Shown one piece after another: positions 1-6,457 of a stretch of DNA of 6,457 bases; position 1 is the first letter of the stretch, and the number at the start of each line of letters is the position of its first letter. Location of the stretch: assembly GCA_027483005.1 (NCBI GenBank), contig JAIXVN010000302.1:1-6457 (forward strand). The letters are read 5' to 3'. The translations under genes were made by a program, and so were the position numbers. A model generated the notes under the pieces. That model was not told the origin of the DNA. It saw only the letters and a program-made list of their open reading frames with translations, and ran no database searches. Source of the stretch: Verrucomicrobiaceae bacterium (lineage in GTDB: Bacteria > Verrucomicrobiota > Verrucomicrobiia > Verrucomicrobiales > Akkermansiaceae).

Positions 1-1041
1 GAAACCAGCGAACTCATCGCCATCTGGGAAGGTGACAAGCTCACCAAGGAGCAGGCCCGCGCCGCCACCGGGATCGAGAGGATCGAGTGGTCGGGCTCCT
101 TTGAATCGATGCTGCACACGCTGGTGCCCCAGGCGGACAACATCTATCTTCCGACCAACGAGCACCTTCGGGCCGCCGTGATTGTGGAGACGCGGAACGA
201 CCGTTTCATCAAGCAGTGTCAGGTCCGTTATCCGCTGCACCGCTACGAGCGCCTGGCTCCTCTGATGCATCAACTCCGCATGACCAAGGATCCGGTCGAG
301 ATCGACATGATCCAGAAAGCCTGTGACATCACTGAGGCAGGCTTCCGCCGCCTGCTGGGGTTTGTGAAACCCGGAGTGGGGGAGTGGGAGATCGAGGCCG
401 AACTATTGCATGAATTCGTCCGCCGCGGTTCGCGGGGATTTGCCTACGGACCGATCATCGGGGGCGGAAAGAACGCCTGCGTGCTTCACTATGTGGAAAA
501 CGACAAGGTCTGTCAGGCGGGCGATTGCGTTCTTCTTGATGTGGCCGCCGAGTATGGTGGCTGGGCTTCCGACCTGACCCGGACGATCCCGGTCAGTGGT
601 CGCTTCACCCCGCGCCAGCGGCAGGTCTATGACGCCGTGCTGCGGGTTCTGCGTGGCGCAAACAAGCTGCTGCGCCCCGGCAACACGCCGATGGAATATC
701 AAAAGCAGGTGATCGAGCTGATGGAGGGCGAGCTCGTCGGACTCGGCCTGATCGACGCCAAGGCGGCGAAGGAACAGGGACCTGACAAGCCGCTGGTCCG
801 GAAGTATTTCATGCACGGCACGTCCCACCACATGGGGCTCGACGTTCACGATGTCGCTCCGCCGAATGAACCCTTCGCCGAGGGCATGGTCTTCACCATC
901 GAGCCCGGCATCTACATCCGTGAGGAAGGCCTCGGCGTCCGCCTTGAGAACGATGTCCTCATCGGCAAGCACGGGAACTTCGACCTCATGGGCAAGATCC
1001 CGATCGAGGCCGACGACATCGAAGCCCTCATGAACTCCTGA
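1..1041 (+). CDS. pepP: Xaa-Pro aminopeptidase (M24 family), 3' part
   Basis: A cytoplasmic metallopeptidase that removes an N-terminal residue preceding proline. The reading frame is open from base 1, so the N-terminal part lies outside the window; 346 residues are present. What remains is the end of the N-terminal domain (about residues 1-90) and the complete pita-bread catalytic domain. All five expected di-metal ligands of the family can be seen (numbered from base 1): Asp180 in LLDVAAEYGG, Asp191 in SDLTRT, His276 in HGTSHHMGLDVHD, Glu301 in TIEPGIY and Glu316 in RLENDV. The HGxSHxxGLDVHD and EPGxY signatures point to aminopeptidase P rather than methionine aminopeptidase or prolidase, although M24 substrate assignments can be imprecise. 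The stop is 5 bases before the phosphorylase start, so the two are probably one transcript. Confidence 0.93.
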   Translation, partial: ETSELIAIWEGDKLTKEQARAATGIERIEWSGSFESMLHTLVPQADNIYLPTNEHLRAAVIVETRNDRFIKQCQVRYPLHRYERLAPLMHQLRMTKDPVEIDMIQKACDITEAGFRRLLGFVKPGVGEWEIEAELLHEFVRRGSRGFAYGPIIGGGKNACVLHYVENDKVCQAGDCVLLDVAAEYGGWASDLTRTIPVSGRFTPRQRQVYDAVLRVLRGANKLLRPGNTPMEYQKQVIELMEGELVGLGLIDAKAAKEQGPDKPLVRKYFMHGTSHHMGLDVHDVAPPNEPFAEGMVFTIEPGIYIREEGLGVRLENDVLIGKHGNFDLMGKIPIEADDIEALMNS

Positions 1042-1046
1042 ATCCC

Positions 1047-1769
1047 ATGACCGGCATTGTCCTAGGGTCCGGACTCGGCCCGCTCGCGGATGCCGTGGAA
1101 GTGGAAAGAACCGTCGGGTTCGCGGAAGCGGGCCTGCCGGTCTCTTCCGTGCCGGGGCATGCCGGTCGGTTCCTGATTGGGAAACTCGGAGCGGCTCCGG
1201 TCATCGTGATGCAGGGCCGCGTCCATCTCTACGAAGGCCACGATGCCACCACCCTCACCGCCGGGGTGCGCTGGATGGCGCAGGAGGGGATGGATCGGAT
1301 CATCCTCACCAACGCCGCCGGCACGCTGAATCCGGACTTCGCGCCCGGCTCGTGGATGATGCTCTCCGACCATCTCAACCTCACCGGCACCACCCCGCTC
1401 TCCGGTTCTGCGTTCATCGACATGACCACGACCTACGACCCCGAGTGGCGGGCCACCTTTCGCGCCGCAGCGGCGGAAAGCTGCACCGTGCTGCACGAAG
1501 GGGTCTATGCCGGACTACGGGGACCGCAGTACGAAACTCCGGCGGAGGTCCGCATGCTCCGCACCCTCGGGGCCGATGCCGTTGGCATGAGCACTGTGCT
1601 GGAAGCGATCCAGGCCCGCCAACTGGGCCTGAAGATCGCCGCCTTTTCCTGTCTCACCAACTGGGCGGCCGGCATCACCGCGAATGCCCTCGATCACCAT
1701 GAGGTGCTCGAAACCGGCAAGGCGGCCGCCGAGCAGATGATCGGCTTGCTGGGACGGGTGATCCGCTGA
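1047..1769 (+). CDS. punA: purine nucleoside phosphorylase, trimeric type
   Basis: Cytoplasmic enzyme of purine salvage that splits inosine or guanosine with phosphate into free base and ribose-1-phosphate. Visible motifs in order: phosphate-binding GSGLG (7-11), VPGHAGRF (35-42), GRVHLYEGH (57-65), LTNAAGTLNPDF (88-99), the base-site glutamate Glu163 in GPQYETPAE, GMSTV (180-184), Thr204-Asn205 in CLTNWAAG (matching human Thr242-Asn243) and a C-terminal His near 217. These fit the trimeric PNP/MTAP family; the Asn and Glu favour 6-oxopurines over methylthioadenosine. At 240 residues it is short: it begins directly at the first beta strand and lacks the roughly 25-residue N-terminal helix of the human enzyme. 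No ATG, GTG or TTG lies in frame in the bases just upstream (checked back to base 990). There is no Shine-Dalgarno sequence; the 5-base gap after the peptidase stop suggests translational coupling. Confidence 0.92.
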   Translation: MTGIVLGSGLGPLADAVEVERTVGFAEAGLPVSSVPGHAGRFLIGKLGAAPVIVMQGRVHLYEGHDATTLTAGVRWMAQEGMDRIILTNAAGTLNPDFAPGSWMMLSDHLNLTGTTPLSGSAFIDMTTTYDPEWRATFRAAAAESCTVLHEGVYAGLRGPQYETPAEVRMLRTLGADAVGMSTVLEAIQARQLGLKIAAFSCLTNWAAGITANALDHHEVLETGKAAAEQMIGLLGRVIR

Positions 1770-1771
1770 GC

Positions 1772-1788
1772 GAACCACCCGCCTGGTT

Positions 1789-1789
<1 letters not shown>
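1772..1789. terminator. weak hairpin between the convergent genes
   Basis: AACCA (1773-1777) and TGGTT (1784-1788) can pair around a 6-base CCCGCC loop, with a possible extra G-T pair (1772/1789). It fills the 19-base gap between the phosphorylase stop and the secA stop. Neither strand has a clear U-run after it, so its role as a bidirectional terminator is only suggested by position. Confidence 0.25.
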
Positions 1790-4743
<2,954 letters not shown>

Positions 4744-4765
4744 GGGCGGGTGGGGTGAAGGTGGG
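4744..4765 (+). other. putative G-quadruplex motif abutting the secA start codon
   Basis: Four G-tracts (4744-4746, 4748-4750, 4752-4755, 4763-4765) are separated by loops of 1, 1 and 7 bases, fitting the standard G3+N1-7 pattern. The G-rich strand is the template strand for secA; the mRNA carries the C-rich complement directly before ATG. The pattern is seen directly; folding in the cell is not shown. Confidence 0.5.
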
Positions 4766-4826
4766 TGGAAGGAATCCGGACCGGGAGATTCGGGGTGGAG
4801 AAACAGAGTGAGTTGGATGGAAATGG

Positions 4827-4845
4827 TTTCATGAAGTTGATGAAA
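4827..4845. repeat. inverted repeat TTTCAT-N7-ATGAAA in the secA leader
   Basis: Perfect 6-base arms (4827-4832 and 4840-4845) flank a 7-base spacer, and TTCATGAA (4828-4835) is itself a palindrome overlapping the first arm. It could be a weak AU-rich hairpin in the secA leader RNA or a protein-binding site. Its length makes chance occurrence quite possible. Confidence 0.25.
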
Positions 4846-5000
4846 AGGGAACAAGGTCCACCGATGTCGATCGGCTGAACGGGAGCAGACGAACCTCTGC
4901 TGGGAAGTGCGAGGGCAGCAGCCTAATGGGAACACCGCGACCACCGCAGCTGAGGTGGCTGGGGTGGGAAGAAACCCGCAGGATTCTTGATCCTTGGGCG

Positions 5001-5345
5001 TCAGGCGACTGCTTCAGAGGGTGGAGCTCTTCCACGGACCTCACCAATCGGTGATGAGTTCGGCGGCAGATCACCTTCAGATTCCATGACCGGAATCCGG
5101 CAGACGGAAAGGATGAGTCCTGCCTCCATCAACGGGACAGGAGACAGAAGATCCGTCGCATCGCTGCCCCGGCTCTGCGGGGAAGCGCAGTCGTCCTTGA
5201 TGGTGAGTCCGGCGGTCTCAGATGGATCGGATTTTCTGGCTCTCGCTGGGGTTGGAGCGAGCGCGTTGAGGGCAAGCAGCCCCAGCATCAACACGACCCA
5301 TGGGGGCAGGTTTCTGTGGATGGTTTCTGGATCCAACAAGCTCAT
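5001..5345 (-). CDS. small exported protein upstream of secA with C-terminal RAPP; candidate arrest peptide
   Basis: The family is not recognised. The chosen start (ATG at 5343-5345) gives 114 residues. A signal-peptide-like segment is visible: Arg11, a hydrophobic core WVVLMLGLLALNALA (16-30) and a plausible signal peptidase site after Ala36 in PTPARA-RKS. The rest is polar with no further membrane segment. It ends GRAPPSEAVA, so RAPP is at 106-109, five residues from the stop. It is co-directional with secA and 257 bases upstream. SecM (upstream of secA) and the RAPP/RAPG peptides ApdA, ApdP and ApcA share this plan of short length, export signal, C-terminal arrest motif and position before a secretion gene. 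That it stalls ribosomes is inference. The frame could start further upstream (ATG at 5426), adding 27 residues with extra Lys and Arg before the signal segment. No Shine-Dalgarno sequence precedes either start. It could otherwise be an ordinary secreted hypothetical protein. Confidence 0.6.
   Translation of the reverse strand: MSLLDPETIHRNLPPWVVLMLGLLALNALAPTPARARKSDPSETAGLTIKDDCASPQSRGSDATDLLSPVPLMEAGLILSVCRIPVMESEGDLPPNSSPIGEVRGRAPPSEAVA
5019..5030 (-). promoter_or_regulatory. candidate translational arrest motif RAPP (AGA GCT CCA CCC)
   Basis: Codons 106-109 of the small upstream gene encode Arg-Ala-Pro-Pro. In the known peptides ApdA and ApdP this tetrapeptide blocks peptide bond formation to the second proline. 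At a stall here the tunnel would hide roughly the last 35 residues, leaving the signal segment (13-36) fully exposed and able to engage the export machinery, which could pull the stall free. The motif is seen directly; the activity is inferred. Confidence 0.45.
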
Positions 5346-5543
5346 CTGATCGGCTGGAACCCGGGACGAACTCGACTCCGCACACGCTTCCTTGCCGCAG
5401 GGTCGGGGGTTCGAGGGAATTGTCAAACGATAGATTCCCGGCGGGAAGCGACTGGTGCCACATCGGACCGATTGGCGGATTGCATTTCGCGGAGGGATCG
5501 ATCAGACAGCCCTTCTCCGGAACTGGCCGGCATGACCCTTTCC
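5346..5543. promoter_or_regulatory. divergent intergenic region with a 6-base inverted repeat
   Basis: This stretch separates the divergent small exported-protein gene and rsuA and should hold both promoters. GGGAAT (5415-5420) and ATTCCC (5434-5439) form an inverted repeat with a 13-base spacer, a plausible operator. Inside it, on the minus strand, lies a perfect TTGACA (5421-5426) pointing toward the small gene and secA, but no good -10 hexamer follows at 16-18 bases. No convincing promoter was found for rsuA, and no Shine-Dalgarno sequence precedes its start. Confidence 0.35.
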
Positions 5544-6236
5544 ATGAAGCTCGACCGTCTCCTCGCGAAACATGACTCGATGGGACGAAACCGGGCCCGT
5601 GAGTTGGTGGTGGCGCGTCGCGTGACCGTGGATGGAGTGCCCGTTCTCAGGATCGATCTCGAGGTGGATCGCTTTTCCAGGGTCGCGGTCGATGGGATCG
5701 AGATCCGCCCGGCCGAGCGTTTGATTCATCTGATGCTCCACAAGCCGGTCGGCGTGGTCAGTGCCACGCGCGATGCGGAACACCGGACGGTGATCGACCT
5801 GATTGAGGATCCCGACCGGGAAAGCCTTCATCTGGTGGGTCGATTGGATCGGAACACAACCGGCCTGGTGTTGCTGACGAATGACGGTCGCTGGTCGAAG
5901 AGGTTGATGGATCCCTCAAGCAAGGTTCCGAAGGTCTATCGGGTGGCAACTCGTGATCCGATTCCGGAGTCCGCGATTCAGGCTTTCGCCGAGGGCTTTC
6001 ATTTTCACACCGAGAATCTAACAACCCTCCCCGCCGAGCTTGAGATCCTGTCCAGTCATGAGGCGCGGCTGACCTTGCATGAGGGGCGCTATCATCAGGT
6101 GAAGCGGATGTTTCATCGCATCGGCAACCGGGTGACTTCGTTGCATCGCGAGAGCATCGGAGGACTCTCCTTGCCGGAGGATCTCGCGCCCGGAGCCTGG
6201 CGGGCCTTGACCGATCGTGAGATCGCAGGGTTTTGA
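5544..6236 (+). CDS. rsuA: 16S rRNA pseudouridine-516 synthase RsuA
   Basis: Modifies uridine 516 of 16S rRNA to pseudouridine during small-subunit assembly. An N-terminal S4 RNA-binding domain (about 1-55, MKLDRLLAKHDSMGRNRARELVV...VTVDG) is followed by the catalytic domain. The catalytic motif GRLDRNTTGLVLLTNDG puts the aspartate at residue 102, the same number as in E. coli RsuA, which supports the ATG at 5544. Other family features are LMLHKPVGVVSATRD (63-77), the RsuA-type EGRYHQVKRMF (180-190), HRESIGGLSL (201-210) and LAPGAWRALT (214-223). The 230-residue length is normal (E. coli 231) and the C-terminal half resembles E. coli RsuA more than RluB, RluE or RluF. An ATG at 5532 would add four residues; a longer open frame back to 5316 has no family resemblance. 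One CTA-ACA codon pair lies at residues 159-160. Confidence 0.94.
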   Translation: MKLDRLLAKHDSMGRNRARELVVARRVTVDGVPVLRIDLEVDRFSRVAVDGIEIRPAERLIHLMLHKPVGVVSATRDAEHRTVIDLIEDPDRESLHLVGRLDRNTTGLVLLTNDGRWSKRLMDPSSKVPKVYRVATRDPIPESAIQAFAEGFHFHTENLTTLPAELEILSSHEARLTLHEGRYHQVKRMFHRIGNRVTSLHRESIGGLSLPEDLAPGAWRALTDREIAGF

Positions 6237-6284
6237 GTGTGCGGGACTTGACCGGCATGCCGCCCGCAAGCCTCCCATCATCTT

Positions 6285-6316
6285 GACGATTGCCCACATT
6301 CCACATCGTCTGGGCA
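6285..6316. repeat. two interleaved 6-base inverted repeats
   Basis: GACGAT (6285-6290) is complementary to ATCGTC (6305-6310), and the adjoining TGCCCA (6291-6296) to TGGGCA (6311-6316). The pairs are staggered as in an H-type pseudoknot, but with no bases between the stems a full pseudoknot is sterically doubtful, so the two hairpins are better seen as alternatives. The second pair extends to 7 bases (TTGCCCA/TGGGCAA, 6290-6296 and 6311-6317). Confidence 0.45.
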
Positions 6317-6371
6317 ACTGCTTCGGAGCTTCGACGGCGGGAGCGTTCGGGTTTTTCCAGCGGGTGATGGC

Positions 6372-6396
6372 GTGAATTCACCTGAATTTCACGTGA
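6372..6396. promoter_or_regulatory. tandem palindromes upstream of the last gene, candidate operator
   Basis: A perfect 10-base palindrome GTGAATTCAC (6372-6381) and a perfect 8-base palindrome TCACGTGA (6389-6396) lie with centres 16 bases apart. TTCAC repeats directly at 6377-6381 and 6388-6392, 11 bases apart, about one helical turn, so a regulator could contact both on one face. They end 31 bases before the next start codon, a usual place for an operator. No clear -35/-10 pair was found. Confidence 0.35.
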
Positions 6397-6427
6397 TGTT
6401 GCGTGTCGGGGCTGTTATGCAGGAAGC

Positions 6428-6457
6428 ATGCGAACCATGGGTCTGCTGACGTTGCTC
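6428..6457 (+). CDS. start of an unidentified gene, probably exported protein (cut by window end)
   Basis: Only ten codons are present, reading MRTMGLLTLL. A short basic N-terminus leading into a hydrophobic run resembles the start of a signal peptide or membrane segment. AGGAAG at 6421-6426 is the best Shine-Dalgarno-like sequence at any start in the window; it is rather close for the ATG at 6428 and comfortable for the in-frame ATG at 6437. Function cannot be told from ten residues. Confidence 0.4.
   Translation, partial: MRTMGLLTLL

Larger units (their letters stand above)
4744..5000 (-). promoter_or_regulatory. secA mRNA leader, C-rich and without Shine-Dalgarno
   Basis: These 257 bases separate the stop of the small exported-protein gene from the secA start. 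On the secA strand the last 60 bases are almost purine-free just before ATG and contain no GGAGG-like site. Small inverted repeats lie further upstream: TTTCAT/ATGAAA (4827-4845), AGCAGA/TCTGCT around a 6-base loop (4884-4901) and CCACC/GGTGG (4941-4958). A GCGGTGG segment on the secA strand (4941-4947) could pair, with one bulge, with CCACCCGC beside the secA start (4746-4753). No convincing -35/-10 pair was found, so secA may be read through from the upstream small gene. Confidence 0.4.
6237..6427. other. intergenic region downstream of rsuA
   Basis: No gene is seen in this 191-base stretch. It contains a 10-base palindrome CGGCATGCCG (6253-6262) nested between GCGGG (6241-6245) and CCCGC (6263-6267), a possible weak rsuA terminator without a U-run. 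Interleaved inverted repeats follow at 6285-6316 and palindromes at 6372-6396. A short T-run at 6352-6356 follows only a weak, bulged stem. Confidence 0.5.

Noticed and set aside
4744..4944. Upstream extension of secA by 67 codons to an ATG at 4944
   Set aside because: The extension is Pro-, Ser- and His-rich with no SecA similarity, while the ATG at 4743 gives the typical SecA N-terminus MISWLFPKIIGGKNERE.
4829..5074. Minus-strand 81-codon frame spanning the secA leader
   Set aside because: It overlaps the end of the RAPP-containing gene in another frame, and its composition is Ser/Arg/Pro-rich without a hydrophobic segment or motif.
5316..5543. Upstream extension of rsuA to an ATG at 5316
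   Set aside because: The extra residues do not resemble an S4 domain, they overlap the signal-peptide region of the opposite-strand gene, and the start at 5544 places the catalytic Asp at 102 as in E. coli.
6285..6316. A true H-type pseudoknot at the interleaved repeats
   Set aside because: Both connecting loops would have zero bases while crossing 6-base stems, which is sterically unlikely; alternative hairpins are kept instead.
5758..6381. Minus-strand 207-codon frame opposite rsuA
   Set aside because: Arg/Ser/Pro-rich product antisense to a clear rsuA; a shadow frame.

Overview
The window looks like a piece of a moderately high-GC bacterial chromosome, most probably Verrucomicrobiota. 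This is inferred from the SecA variant: it has an enlarged N-terminal region, carries RGRCSRQGDPG instead of the usual RGRSGRQGDPG, and lacks the C-terminal zinc-binding tail. Most starts here also lack a Shine-Dalgarno sequence. The assignment rests on family knowledge and was not checked by a search.

Layout: (1) bases 1-1769, plus strand: the 3' part of a Xaa-Pro aminopeptidase gene (M24 family), then 5 bases later a trimeric-type purine nucleoside phosphorylase, probably co-translated. (2) bases 1789-4743, minus strand: complete secA, convergent with the phosphorylase gene and 19 bases from it. (3) bases 4744-5000: a 257-base secA leader with a C-rich mRNA, no Shine-Dalgarno sequence, and a G-quadruplex motif on the opposite strand touching the secA start codon. 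(4) bases 5001-5345, minus strand: a small unrecognised gene for a 114-residue protein with a signal-peptide-like N-terminus and the tetrapeptide RAPP six to nine residues from its C-terminus. (5) a divergent intergenic region. (6) bases 5544-6236, plus strand: rsuA, the 16S rRNA pseudouridine-516 synthase. (7) bases 6237-6427: non-coding DNA with inverted repeats and palindromes, leading into the first ten codons of a further gene cut by the window end.

The most interesting candidate system is the small gene directly upstream of secA. A short exported protein, co-directional with a secretion-machinery gene and with an RAPP motif near its C-terminus, matches the architecture of secretion-monitoring translation arrest peptides (SecM upstream of secA in Enterobacteria; RAPP/RAPG peptides ApdA, ApdP and ApcA elsewhere). 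If real, nascent-chain stalling at RAPP would report export activity and adjust secA expression. This is an inference from architecture and motif.

A second, independent oddity is the hexamer CTAACA. In secA the codons CTA and ACA each occur four times, and all eight lie in four CTA-ACA pairs encoding Leu-Thr. A fifth in-frame copy lies in rsuA.
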